Shown: one piece after another, positions 1-6,442 of the stretch
How positions within the stretch are numbered: position 1 is the stretch's first letter
How the letters are laid out: every line of letters starts with the position of its first letter
Assembly: GCA_016292445.1 (NCBI GenBank)
Contig: JAEDIN010000056.1
Coordinates: 1-8,189 of the forward strand
Reading direction: 5' to 3'
DNA: 8,189 nt
Source: Oscillospiraceae bacterium
Lineage (GTDB): Bacteria > Bacillota > Clostridia > Oscillospirales > Oscillospiraceae
Notes under the pieces: model-generated
Database searches by the model: none
Seen by the model: the letters and a program-made list of their open reading frames with translations, nothing else
Told to the model about the DNA's origin: nothing
Made by a program: the position numbers and the translations under genes

Positions 1-1
1 T

Positions 2-75
2 TGGCAGCGGATGAAGGATTCGAACCCTCACAAACGGAGTCAGAGTCCGGTGTGCTACCATTACACAAATCCGCT
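2..75 (-). tRNA. tRNA-Gln, anticodon CUG
   Basis: Read on the minus strand this folds into a complete cloverleaf. The 7-bp acceptor stem is AGCGGAT (69-75) with ATCCGCT (6-12). The discriminator is G, and CCA is encoded at 2-4. The D stem is GTGT/ACAC with GGT in its loop. The anticodon loop is CTCTGAC, closed by CGGA/TCCG with one mismatch at the outer pair. The variable loop has 4 nt, and the T arm is GAGGG-TTCGAAT-CCTTC. Anticodon CTG reads the glutamine codon CAG, and G73 fits glutamine identity. The first pair is A-U rather than the common U-A. It has its own consensus promoter and lies just past the uraA terminator. Confidence 0.96.
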
Positions 76-88
76 AAGCGCAAGAGAT

Positions 89-116
89 ATTATACTCTGA
101 TTTTCGCTTTTGTCAA
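89..116 (-). promoter_or_regulatory. Sigma-A promoter of tRNA-Gln
   Basis: On the minus strand, a perfect TTGACA (111-116) and a perfect TATAAT (89-94) are separated by 16 bp. Transcription should begin near position 82, a few bases before the mature tRNA. Two perfect hexamers fit a strong stable-RNA promoter. It lies directly behind the uraA terminator, so the tRNA does not depend on read-through. Confidence 0.9.
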
Positions 117-138
117 TACCAATTTAGTTTTTTTAGTG

Positions 139-170
139 AAAAAAGGCAATGGGTTTTCCCATTGCCTTTT
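139..170 (-). terminator. Intrinsic terminator of pyrR-uraA
   Basis: A 13-bp perfect stem (AAAAGGCAATGGG, 141-153, with its complement at 158-170) has a 4-nt loop. On the minus strand it is followed by a run of T that merges with the A-T base of the stem. It starts 9 bp past the uraA stop codon and separates uraA from the tRNA promoter. Confidence 0.93.
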
Positions 171-179
171 GAAGCTTTA

Positions 180-1544
180 TCAGACGCTGAAATCAACCGA
201 GGTCGCGCCCTTGTCCTCCTGCTGGAAGACATAGTCCTTGCCGGGCAGAATTGCGTTCACGACGATACCTACGATGGAGGCTACTGCAAGGCCGGAGAGG
301 GAGACGATGCCGATGCTGATGCTGCCGACGGAGTAGTTGATGCCGATTGCAAGTACGAGGATGAGTGCCGCTACGATGACATTGCGGCTGTTGCTGAAGT
401 CAACCTTATTCTCAACAACATTGCGGACACCGACTGCGGAGATCATACCGTAGAGGATAAGGGAAACACCGCCGATGGTTGCGGTGGGCATTGCGGTGAT
501 GAGGGCTGCAAACTTCGGGCAGAAGGAGAAGATTATCGCGAAAACTGCGGCTATGCGGATAACACGGGGGTCATAAACTCTGGACAGAGCCAGAACGCCG
601 GTGTTCTCACCGTAGGTGGTGTTTGCAGGTGCACCGAACAGAGATGCGAGCGTGGTTGCAAGGCCATCGCCGAGGAGGGTGCGGTGGAAGCCCGGGTCAG
701 CCATGTAGTTTTTCCCGCAGGTTGAAGAAATTGCGCAGATATCGCCGATATGCTCTACCATAGTTGCCAAAGACAGGGGCACGATGGTAAAAATCGCAGA
801 CCAGAGCATTCCGGTGTCAACATCCATATTAAACAGGTGGAACACACTGTTGTTCCAAACGATGGGCAGTCCGACCCACTTTGCTTCGGAAACCTTGGTA
901 ACGACGGTTTCTCTTGCAGCGGGGTCAATGATGACAGCCAGCAGGTAAGAGCCGAGAACGCCGAGGAGGATGGGGATGATCTTTGCCATGCCCTTGCCCC
1001 AAATGTTGAAGCAGATTACGATGATTATTGCCGCAACTGCGATAAACCAGTTGGCGGAGCAGTTGGTAATTGCAGAGCTGGAGAGGATAAGACCGATGGA
1101 GATGATGATGGGGCCGGTGACTATCGGGGGGAAGAAGCGCATGACCTTGTTGACGCCGAAGGCCTTGAACAGTGCCGACAGGATAACATACATCAGTCCG
1201 GCGCAGGCAACGCCGAAGCATGCGTAGACCAGAAGGTCATTATTGTAAATGGGTGTGCCGGCTGCGTCCATTCCGACGGTGCGGATGGCGTTATAGCCGC
1301 CGATGAAAGCGAAGGATGAGCCGAGGAATGCGGGAACTTTGCCCCCGGTTATAAGGTGGAACAGTAATGTGCCGAGACCTGCGAACAGCAGGGTCGTTGC
1401 AATGTCAAGTCCGGTGAGCATGGGGACGAGAACGGTTGCGCCGAACATTGCGAACATATGCTGCAGTCCCAAAACCAGCATTCTGGGCTTGCCGAGGGTG
1501 CGTGCGTCATACACGGGTCCATTAATCACGGTTTTTTCTTTCAT
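180..1544 (-). CDS. uraA: Uracil permease, NCS2 family
   Basis: A 454-aa integral membrane symporter that brings uracil into the cell with a cation, usually H+. The NCS2 signs are clear: QHMFAMFGATVLVP near residues 28-41, the GGKVPAFLGSSFAF segment at 67-80, and the TM8 EHIGDI motif with Glu264. The TM10 motif NTTYGENTGV at 308-317 contains Glu313. Glu264 and Glu313 match the two substrate-binding glutamates of Escherichia coli UraA. Repeated hydrophobic stretches cover most of the chain, and the length is normal for the family. The ATG at 1544 has a purine-rich AGAGAGG upstream, about 12 nt away, which is rather far. It lies 36 bp behind pyrR with no terminator between, so the two are almost certainly one operon under PyrR attenuation. 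The neighbour favours uracil over xanthine as substrate. Confidence 0.95.
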   Translation of the reverse strand: MKEKTVINGPVYDARTLGKPRMLVLGLQHMFAMFGATVLVPMLTGLDIATTLLFAGLGTLLFHLITGGKVPAFLGSSFAFIGGYNAIRTVGMDAAGTPIYNNDLLVYACFGVACAGLMYVILSALFKAFGVNKVMRFFPPIVTGPIIISIGLILSSSAITNCSANWFIAVAAIIIVICFNIWGKGMAKIIPILLGVLGSYLLAVIIDPAARETVVTKVSEAKWVGLPIVWNNSVFHLFNMDVDTGMLWSAIFTIVPLSLATMVEHIGDICAISSTCGKNYMADPGFHRTLLGDGLATTLASLFGAPANTTYGENTGVLALSRVYDPRVIRIAAVFAIIFSFCPKFAALITAMPTATIGGVSLILYGMISAVGVRNVVENKVDFSNSRNVIVAALILVLAIGINYSVGSISIGIVSLSGLAVASIVGIVVNAILPGKDYVFQQEDKGATSVDFSV

Positions 1545-1580
1545 TTGGTGATTGTACCTCTCTTTGTGTAATTTTTATAT

Positions 1581-2123
1581 TTATTGGTCTTGCGCCATTA
1601 AATATACACCTGTATCGCCATCATACTCGGGCAATCTGACCTCGATCAGCTCCGAGCGTGATGTAGGAACATTCTTGCCGACATAGTCGGCCCTGATGGG
1701 CAGTTCCCTATGCCCTCTGTCAACCAGCACGGCAAACTGGATGCTTCTCGGCCTGCCGACGGTGAACACAGCCTCGATAGCGGCTCTTGCCGTTCTGCCG
1801 GTGTACAGCACATCGTCAACAAGAACGACATTCTTGTCGTTTACCGATATGCCGAGGTCTGCCTTTGCCAAAACCGGAGAATCGCTTGCATGGCTCAGAT
1901 CGTCACGGTAAAAGCTGATATCAGCACTGCCGCACGGTACTTCGGTATCCTCAATCTTTTTGATGTTGCTGCATATGCGCTCGGCGATGGGTACTCCTCT
2001 GCGGCGAATACCGACAAGCACTACATTCTCAACGCCCTTGTTCTTTTCAATTATTTCGTGAGATATTCTCATCAACGCGCGGTTCATTGCGGCCTCGTCC
2101 ATGAGCTTTGCTTTGAGTTTCAT
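1581..2123 (-). CDS. pyrR: PyrR, pyr attenuation protein and uracil phosphoribosyltransferase
   Basis: A 180-aa cytoplasmic protein of the type I phosphoribosyltransferase fold. In Firmicutes PyrR binds pyr mRNA leaders when loaded with UMP or UTP and forces early termination. It also converts uracil plus PRPP to UMP. The PRPP-binding signature VVLVDDVLYTGRT is at 99-111. LVGIRRRGVPIAERI (36-50) and the DISFYRDDLS region (68-77) are typical of PyrR and absent from plain Upp. Length matches the family (about 180 aa). The ATG at 2123 has GAGGTG about 5-6 nt upstream. It is the first gene of the pyrR-uraA operon and follows its own binding loop and terminator, so it should repress itself. The biosynthetic pyr genes are not in this window. 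Confidence 0.97.
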   Translation of the reverse strand: MKLKAKLMDEAAMNRALMRISHEIIEKNKGVENVVLVGIRRRGVPIAERICSNIKKIEDTEVPCGSADISFYRDDLSHASDSPVLAKADLGISVNDKNVVLVDDVLYTGRTARAAIEAVFTVGRPRSIQFAVLVDRGHRELPIRADYVGKNVPTSRSELIEVRLPEYDGDTGVYLMAQDQ

Positions 2124-2140
2124 ATATTCACCTCAACAAC

Positions 2141-2169
2141 AAAAAAGCCTTGTCGAAAACCGACAAGAC
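2141..2169 (-). terminator. Attenuator terminator in the pyrR leader
   Basis: On the minus strand, GTCTTGTCG (2161-2169) pairs with CGACAAGGC (2147-2155) over 9 bp, including one G-T pair. The loop is 5 nt and TTTTTT follows (2141-2146). It ends about 17 bp before the pyrR start codon. This is where a premature-termination hairpin belongs in a PyrR-controlled leader. Confidence 0.92.
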
Positions 2170-2183
2170 GCACAACATTTATG

Positions 2184-2200
2184 ACTGCGCACAGCGCAGC
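2184..2200 (-). promoter_or_regulatory. GC-rich hairpin between PyrR loop and attenuator
   Basis: CTGCGC and GCGCAG form a perfect 6-bp stem with a 3-nt loop (2185-2199), lying between the PyrR-binding loop and the terminator. It has no T run, so it is not a terminator. It may be part of the antiterminator fold or a pause hairpin. By eye I found only a weak 5-bp pairing (GAGAC of the binding loop with GUCUU of the terminator) that could act as an antiterminator. Confidence 0.5.
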
Positions 2201-2222
2201 TATACCATATCAGCGATTTTGC

Positions 2223-2238
2223 CGGTCTCTCTGTACCG
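2223..2238 (-). promoter_or_regulatory. PyrR-binding loop (anti-antiterminator)
   Basis: The minus-strand sequence GGTACAGAGAGACC (2224-2237) matches the known PyrR RNA consensus ARUCCNGNGAGGYU at the hexaloop CAGAGA and most of the stem. The stem is CGGT/ACCG. Two stem positions differ: A for C at consensus position 4 and A for G at position 12. The second change forms a U-A pair. The site starts about 20 nt after the likely transcription start and about 50 nt before the terminator. PyrR-UMP binding here would stabilise this hairpin and let the terminator form. Confidence 0.88.
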
Positions 2239-2262
2239 ATCCTTAAAAATCTTTTCCTGTGT

Positions 2263-2291
2263 ATTATAAGGGCTTGCCCCAACTTTGGCAA
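2263..2291 (-). promoter_or_regulatory. Promoter of pyrR-uraA
   Basis: On the minus strand, TTGCCA (2286-2291) and a perfect TATAAT (2263-2268) are 17 bp apart, with start expected near 2256. The -35 box and spacer lie inside an 11-bp inverted repeat (2268-2297), so the promoter and a hairpin share the same bases. Confidence 0.82.
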
Positions 2292-2308
2292 GCCCTTTTT
2301 TTATTTTT
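2268..2308 (+). terminator. Hairpin with T tract, oriented for plus-strand transcription
   Basis: AAGGGCTTGCC (2268-2278) and GGCAAGCCCTT (2287-2297) form an 11-bp perfect stem with an 8-nt loop. On the plus strand the stem runs into a T tract interrupted by one A (2296-2308). On the minus strand it is followed only by TTATAAT. As an intrinsic terminator it is therefore strong for the plus strand and weak for the minus-strand metK operon that ends at 2347. No plus-strand gene is visible. It may act in both directions, since no other metK-operon terminator is seen. Confidence 0.7.
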
Positions 2309-2346
2309 GTGTACTTTTATTTAATTTGACAGGTTTTAGCTCCCTT

Positions 2347-3174
2347 TTAGTCTGCGACCTTGTAGATATCGTCCTTTAAATGCAGGAAAGTGGGGAGCTG
2401 CTTGCGAACGGAATCGACATTGTTAAGGTCAATATCGGCATAAAGTATCTGCTCTGTTTCGTCGCAAGTGGCTATGACCATGCCGAAGGGCTCGGCGACG
2501 GTGGAATGACCCCAACATTCGTAATTAAAGCCCTCAAACCGTGCTGCGGAGGCTCCGACATAATATATCTCATTATCCATTGCCCTTGCCCTTATCGTAA
2601 GCTCCCAGTGCTTAGGGCCGGTAGTCATGTTAAACTGCGCAGGACATATGACGACCTCTGCGCCGCGGCGAGCCATTGCGCGCACAAGCTCGGGAAAACG
2701 CATATCAAAACAGACCAAAACGCCCATTTTACCGTACTTGGTATCAAACACAGTTATCTCGTTTCCGGCTGCAAAGTGGTTTGACTCCTTAAACCTTATG
2801 CCACCCTCGATATCCACATCGAAAAGGTGCATCTTGCGGTGCTTGGCAATGACCGTGCCGTTTTCATCAAAAACAAAGCAGGTGTTGTAGAGCTTATCCC
2901 CGTCCTTCTCCGGTATCGAGCCGCCGATAAGGATAACACCGTTATCCTTTGCCCAAGACGACATCGTTTCTACGCTCTCTCCGTTTTCGGCGTCGGCAAA
3001 GCTACTAAAATACTCCTTTGAGTAGGGGCAGTTGAACATTTCCGGCAGCACAACGACATTTGCACCGTTCACTGCCGCCTGTTTGACCATGGCTTCTGCC
3101 TTGTCCATGGTCGCTTGCTTGTTTAGCTCCGTTCTAATCTGGCATACTGCAAGTTTGAAAGCATGATCGCTCAT
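2347..3174 (-). CDS. Nit2-like omega-amidase, carbon-nitrogen hydrolase family
   Basis: A 275-aa cytoplasmic amidohydrolase of the nitrilase superfamily. The Glu-Lys-Cys triad is visible: Glu45 in LPEMFNCPY, Lys114 in HRKMHLFD and Cys155 in VCFDMRFPEL. The segments LIGGSIPE (82-89), LYNTC (95-99), LFDVDIEGGIRFKES (117-131), FNMTTGPKHWEL (181-192) and WGHSTV (221-226) closely follow mammalian Nit2. That points to an omega-amidase, which hydrolyses 2-oxoglutaramate or 2-oxosuccinamate to the 2-oxoacid and ammonia. Those amides arise when glutamine or asparagine transaminates the methionine-salvage keto acid. The ATG at 3174 has GAGGTG upstream and overlaps the DUF1643 stop by 4 bp (ATGA), so translation is probably coupled. 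It is the third gene after metK, which supports a link to methionine/SAM metabolism. Substrate is inferred from resemblance only. Confidence 0.9.
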   Translation of the reverse strand: MSDHAFKLAVCQIRTELNKQATMDKAEAMVKQAAVNGANVVVLPEMFNCPYSKEYFSSFADAENGESVETMSSWAKDNGVILIGGSIPEKDGDKLYNTCFVFDENGTVIAKHRKMHLFDVDIEGGIRFKESNHFAAGNEITVFDTKYGKMGVLVCFDMRFPELVRAMARRGAEVVICPAQFNMTTGPKHWELTIRARAMDNEIYYVGASAARFEGFNYECWGHSTVAEPFGMVIATCDETEQILYADIDLNNVDSVRKQLPTFLHLKDDIYKVAD

Positions 3175-3791
3175 TTTATCACCTCAAGATACTCAGCTAT
3201 GTCAAAGGGCTCGGTGGACGCATCCTTGCGCAGGTACAGCGGATGGTGAGGATGTCCCTTAATTGACCTCTTCCCGGCCGAAAACCAGTTTGCACCGTAG
3301 CGCTGCCCTATCTCTACCATGTCGAGAACGCAGTCACGCAGATATGGTCGCTTTTCGATAATGGTACCCCACGCAGCCCATATTGACGGGCATACACCCT
3401 CGCCCACATTTTTTAATATGTACTCAAAGGCGCGCATATTCTCACGATGCAGCTTTTCGTTAAGCATAATATCCATATCGTCGGGATTTGTTGCACGCTG
3501 GGCATAGACATTGAACATTATCCAACTGTCGTAGCCGTTGCCGGACGCTATCCTTGCAACGCTTTTGAGTGTATTATCAAGGTCGTCCGGTGCGGCAGTC
3601 GAGGGATTTATGCCGATGCAGATAAGCGGATTTTCGCCGTGTGTGCCGAGAATATATCGGTAATCGGCATAGTAGTCGGGCACATACAACCACTTATCGG
3701 CATCGTAATCTCCTCTTACGCCGGAATTTTTCAACGCCTCGTCAAAGCTCAGAATATCCAGCTTTGAGCTTTCACAGGTAGGAATGTGCAT
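3171..3791 (-). CDS. DUF1643 domain protein, function unknown
   Basis: A 206-aa soluble protein with no signal peptide or membrane segment. It shows the DUF1643 pattern: ICIGINPSTAAPDDLDNTL (57-75) holding the INPSTA core, NVYAQRATNPDDM (94-106), AAWG (139-142) and a C-terminal GHPHHPLYL (179-187). The Asn, Ser/Thr, Trp-Gly and His-rich elements look like conserved site residues. No reaction is established for the family, and none is claimed here. The start codon overlaps the metK stop by one base (TAATG) and its stop overlaps the next start by four. It is therefore the middle gene of a tightly coupled metK operon and should fall under the same SAM riboswitch. It may handle a nucleotide- or SAM-derived by-product, but that rests on context alone. 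Confidence 0.85.
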   Translation of the reverse strand: MHIPTCESSKLDILSFDEALKNSGVRGDYDADKWLYVPDYYADYRYILGTHGENPLICIGINPSTAAPDDLDNTLKSVARIASGNGYDSWIMFNVYAQRATNPDDMDIMLNEKLHRENMRAFEYILKNVGEGVCPSIWAAWGTIIEKRPYLRDCVLDMVEIGQRYGANWFSAGKRSIKGHPHHPLYLRKDASTEPFDIAEYLEVIK

Positions 3792-4972
3792 TACTTTACA
3801 GCCTCGAGGAGAGCATCGACTCTGTCGGTATCCTCCCAGCGGACACCGAGGTCGGTTCTACCCATGTGGCCGTATGCCGCGAGCTTTCTGTAAATGGGCT
3901 TTCTAAGGTCGAGATCGCGGATGATCGCAGTGGGACGAAGGTCAAACACCTTATTGACCGCGTCGGCGAGCTTATCATCGGAGACCTTGCCTGTGCCGTA
4001 GGTATCGACCATGACGGATACGGGTCTTGCAATGCCGATGGCGTAGGCAAGCTGAACAAGGCACTTGTCCGCAAGACCTGCGGCAACAATGTTCTTTGCG
4101 ACATAGCGCGATGCGTATGCTGCGCTGCGATCGACCTTGGTGGGGTCCTTGCCGGAGAATGCACCGCCGCCGTGGGGTGCGCTGCCACCGTAGGTGTCAA
4201 CGATTATCTTCCTGCCGGTAAGACCGGAGTCGCCCTGGGGTCCGCCGATGACAAAGCGGCCAGTTGGGTTTACATAATACTTTGTATTCACGTCAAGCAG
4301 CTCTGCCGGAATGCTGGGCTTAATGACGAGCTCAATCATATCTTTTCTGATGGTCTCAAGACTTGCCTCGGGTGCGTGTTGAGTGGACAAAACCACGGTG
4401 TCGACTCTGACGGGCTTGCCTGCATCGTCATACTCAACTGTGACCTGTGTTTTGCCGTCGGGACGGAGATAATCGATTAAGCCTTGCTTTCTTACCTCCG
4501 CAAGACGCTTTGCCATCTTATGAGAAAGGCTTATGGCAAGAGGCATAAGCTCCGGCGTTTCGTTGCAGGCATAGCCGAACATCATTCCCTGGTCACCCGC
4601 TCCGTTCTGAAGCTCGGCATCCTCGCCGTTTTTCATCTCAAGCGATTTATCAACGCCGAGTGCGATATCCGCGGACTGCTCATCAATATTGGAGATAATG
4701 CCGCAGGTGTCGCAGTCAAAGCCGTACTTTGCTCTGTCGTAGCCAATCTCACGGATAACATCTCTTGCAATTTTGGGAATGTCAATATAGCAATCGGTGC
4801 TAATCTCGCCCATGATGTGGACAAGGCCGGTGGAAACGGTGGTCTCGCAGGCGACACGACCCTCAGGGTCTTTTTCCAGAATTGCGTCAAGAACAGCGTC
4901 GGAGATCTGGTCGCAGATCTTATCGGGATGTCCCTCGGTCACGGATTCGGATGTAAACAGTCTTTTGCTCAT
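3791..4972 (-). CDS. metK: S-adenosylmethionine synthetase
   Basis: A 393-aa cytoplasmic enzyme that makes S-adenosylmethionine from methionine and ATP, releasing phosphate and pyrophosphate. Family signatures are intact: the ATP-binding HPDK motif at 15-18, GAGDQGMMFGY at 124-134 and the phosphate-binding GGGAFSGKD at 268-276. QGDSGLTGRK (246-255) and the C-terminal GHMGR are also present. The length is typical (380-400 aa) and nothing is missing. The ATG at 4972 is preceded by AGGAGG with 8-nt spacing. Upstream is a SAM-I riboswitch with terminator, so the enzyme should be made only when SAM is low. Two genes overlap downstream and form one operon with it. Confidence 0.98.
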   Translation of the reverse strand: MSKRLFTSESVTEGHPDKICDQISDAVLDAILEKDPEGRVACETTVSTGLVHIMGEISTDCYIDIPKIARDVIREIGYDRAKYGFDCDTCGIISNIDEQSADIALGVDKSLEMKNGEDAELQNGAGDQGMMFGYACNETPELMPLAISLSHKMAKRLAEVRKQGLIDYLRPDGKTQVTVEYDDAGKPVRVDTVVLSTQHAPEASLETIRKDMIELVIKPSIPAELLDVNTKYYVNPTGRFVIGGPQGDSGLTGRKIIVDTYGGSAPHGGGAFSGKDPTKVDRSAAYASRYVAKNIVAAGLADKCLVQLAYAIGIARPVSVMVDTYGTGKVSDDKLADAVNKVFDLRPTAIIRDLDLRKPIYRKLAAYGHMGRTDLGVRWEDTDRVDALLEAVK

Positions 4973-5023
4973 TTTCTTTTCCTCCTAATAATTTAGCCGA
5001 ACACACTTCTGGATATATCAACG

Positions 5024-5050
5024 AAAAAATCCGTCGTTACCGACGGATTT
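5024..5050 (-). terminator. Terminator of the SAM-I riboswitch
   Basis: On the minus strand, AAATCCGTCG (5041-5050) pairs perfectly with CGACGGATTT (5027-5036) around a 4-nt loop, and a T run follows (5024-5029). It sits 17 nt after the 3' strand of aptamer P1 and about 50 nt before metK, as expected for the expression platform. SAM binding should allow it to form. Confidence 0.93.
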
Positions 5051-5067
5051 AGTTTCTTGGTTATAAG

Positions 5068-5161
5068 CCTCATCTCTCGATAATCACCGCCGGATTTAGC
5101 ACCACGCTTACGCAGGTTGCCGGGTTTCACAGGGCCGTTCCCTCCACCACTCTTGATAAGG
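5068..5161 (-). ncRNA. SAM-I (S-box) riboswitch aptamer
   Basis: The minus strand carries the S-box core in order: CTTATCAAGAG, GGTGGAGGGA, ACGGCCCTGTGAAACC, CGGCAACC, then GGTGCTAAATCC and ATGAGG. P1 can be drawn from CCTTATC (5155-5161) and GATGAGG (5068-5074) with one G-T pair. The GGAGGGA and GAAACC/GGCAACC elements are those that build the SAM pocket in this class. It lies between a consensus promoter and a terminator, directly ahead of metK. In this class SAM binding favours P1 and the terminator and so switches the operon off. Confidence 0.97.
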
Positions 5162-5179
5162 TGTTCAGTTTTCGTATGT

Positions 5180-5207
5180 ATTATAACAGCATTCTTAGGC
5201 TTGTCAA
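5180..5207 (-). promoter_or_regulatory. Promoter of the metK operon
   Basis: On the minus strand, a perfect TTGACA (5202-5207) and a perfect TATAAT (5180-5185) are separated by 16 bp. The start is expected near 5173, about 12 nt before aptamer P1. It begins only 27 bp past the stop of the upstream Xre gene. No terminator is visible between them, so Xre transcripts may also run into the riboswitch. Confidence 0.92.
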
Positions 5208-5233
5208 GTATAAGTCGAATTTTTTCTGAAAAT

Positions 5234-5701
5234 TCAGCTTCGCCTTGCAAGGGATGAGCCGACAATATAGACTCCGGCAAGCATTGCTACACAGGAAATG
5301 CCCAGCATTACGCCGGAAACAAAGTCCTTGACATCGCTTCCTCCGAAAGAAAACGACAGTGCGCAAATGGCGATACCCAGAACTATCAATATGACGCCGC
5401 TAAGCGTTGTTCTCTGACTTTCCAGTGCCTGAGTGCGCTTAATAAGGTCGAGTATCTGACCGTCGTCGTAGGCTCTGATGCTGTCTTGCGGCTGCTCCTC
5501 ACCATCCATGAGCTCCGAAACGCTGATACCGAGTTCGGCGCAAAGCGGCTGTATGATGCCGTAATCGGGCATACATTTTCCGTTCTCCCATTTTGATACG
5601 GTCTTATTGGATACGCCGAGCTTTTCGGCAAGCTGTGCCTGAGTGAGGTTTAATTCTTTTCTCTTTTTCCCGATAAAGTTTCCGATTGCTACCTGATTCA
5701 T
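5234..5701 (-). CDS. Xre-family regulator with two membrane helices
   Basis: A 155-aa protein with an N-terminal lambda-repressor-like HTH_3 domain (about 5-65). The recognition region reads LTQAQLAEKLGVSNKTVSKWENGKCMPD in outline (19-46), typical of Cro/C1-type regulators. An acidic linker (67-95) leads to two hydrophobic segments at about 100-118 and 129-149. The second ends in positive residues. This places the DNA-binding head in the cytoplasm on a membrane anchor. The ATG at 5701 has AGGAGG 6-7 nt upstream. The gene follows the ABC permease by 87 bp without a clear terminator and precedes the metK promoter. Its target is unknown. The ABC cassette and its own promoter are the obvious candidates. 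Confidence 0.9.
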   Translation of the reverse strand: MNQVAIGNFIGKKRKELNLTQAQLAEKLGVSNKTVSKWENGKCMPDYGIIQPLCAELGISVSELMDGEEQPQDSIRAYDDGQILDLIKRTQALESQRTTLSGVILIVLGIAICALSFSFGGSDVKDFVSGVMLGISCVAMLAGVYIVGSSLARRS

Positions 5702-5728
5702 GCTGTGCCTCCTGCATTTGATGGCTCA

Positions 5729-5757
5729 ATTTTAGCCCGCTGCACTTTGATTTTACA
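5729..5757 (-). promoter_or_regulatory. Weak promoter candidate of the second Xre gene, with TGTAAAA half-site
   Basis: On the minus strand, TAAAAT (5729-5734) lies 17 bp from TGTAAA (5752-5757), a poor -35 box. The TGTAAAA at 5751-5757 equals one arm of the palindrome found at the other Xre promoter. A short TCCC/GGGA hairpin lies just upstream but lacks a T run. The gene may instead be read through from the ABC operon. Confidence 0.35.
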
Positions 5758-5788
5758 TCCCTCGTCGGGAGAATATCGGTGGAATTGC

Positions 5789-6442
5789 TTATAAATCAAC
5801 CGTTTCAAAGCTTTTACACGAGGCTTTGAAGGCTAACAGTGTTATTAGGGCATACATAATCGCACCAATGGCAAGTATGATGTAATTTGCTGCCATGCCC
5901 TCGCCGCTGATTGCATTTACAAATGCAAGACCCGGCACATGGTGCAATGCCTCGGCTATGCCGATTATCACAAATGCGATTACTATAAACACTATAAAAG
6001 GCTTGCCCGTTGCGTATGCAGTCCTAAAATAGCCTCGCACAAATATCAAATTGAACATTGCAAAAATCAGCAGCGTAAATGCCAGAAACACGGGATTTGC
6101 ACTCATAAGTGCATTTTGTACATACGGTGCCGCATCGCTTAATACCGTCATGCGCACAACGGTCAGTACAGTCATAACAGCAAAGCTTACAAGCTCAATA
6201 AACGCGACAAAAATAAATCTTGCCTTTACCGCGTCGCTTTTCTTTATCGGAAGCAGAACGGTGTACAAAATGTCGTTGGTTTCCCTGCCTGTCTGGAATG
6301 ATTTGAAAATGCCCAGGCAGACGAAAAACGCCCCACAAAGGATAGGATAACCCGGCAACAGGGTCATGAGTGCAAAGGCAATGAAGAAATATGTCAGCGG
6401 AGCGGCAAACAGCTTCAGCTCCTTAGTCAATAGCTTTTTCAT
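5789..6442 (-). CDS. ABC-2 type transporter permease, six membrane helices
   Basis: A 217-aa integral membrane protein with six hydrophobic segments at about 11-29, 31-47, 75-98, 117-136, 148-166 and 185-206. The cytosolic stretch between helices 2 and 3 (NDILYTVLLPIKKSDAVKAR, 56-75) resembles the LPVxRxxIVxxRY pattern of ABC-2 permeases in the PF13346 group. It should pair with the ATPase just upstream, probably as an exporter. The substrate is unknown. I chose the ATG at 6442 because AGAGG lies 6-8 nt before it. A TTG at 6460 would add six residues but sits on the ribosome binding site. The start lies 20 bp inside the end of the ATPase gene, so translation is probably coupled. No signal peptide or extra domain is present. 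Confidence 0.9.
   Translation of the reverse strand: MKKLLTKELKLFAAPLTYFFIAFALMTLLPGYPILCGAFFVCLGIFKSFQTGRETNDILYTVLLPIKKSDAVKARFIFVAFIELVSFAVMTVLTVVRMTVLSDAAPYVQNALMSANPVFLAFTLLIFAMFNLIFVRGYFRTAYATGKPFIVFIVIAFVIIGIAEALHHVPGLAFVNAISGEGMAANYIILAIGAIMYALITLLAFKASCKSFETVDL

Noticed and set aside
162..1319. Two long plus-strand frames (162-725 and 750-1319) opposite uraA, rich in Asp, Gly and Cys
   Set aside because: They are antisense shadows of a clear membrane-protein gene. Their composition is the complement pattern of hydrophobic codons, and there is no ribosome binding site or family motif.
4633..4890. Minus-strand 85-codon frame inside metK
   Set aside because: It is an out-of-frame shadow of metK, whose signatures are intact in the other frame.
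4993..5280. 95-codon minus-strand frame across the metK leader
   Set aside because: It runs through the promoter, SAM-I aptamer and terminator, all of which explain the sequence. The frame is a chance opening.
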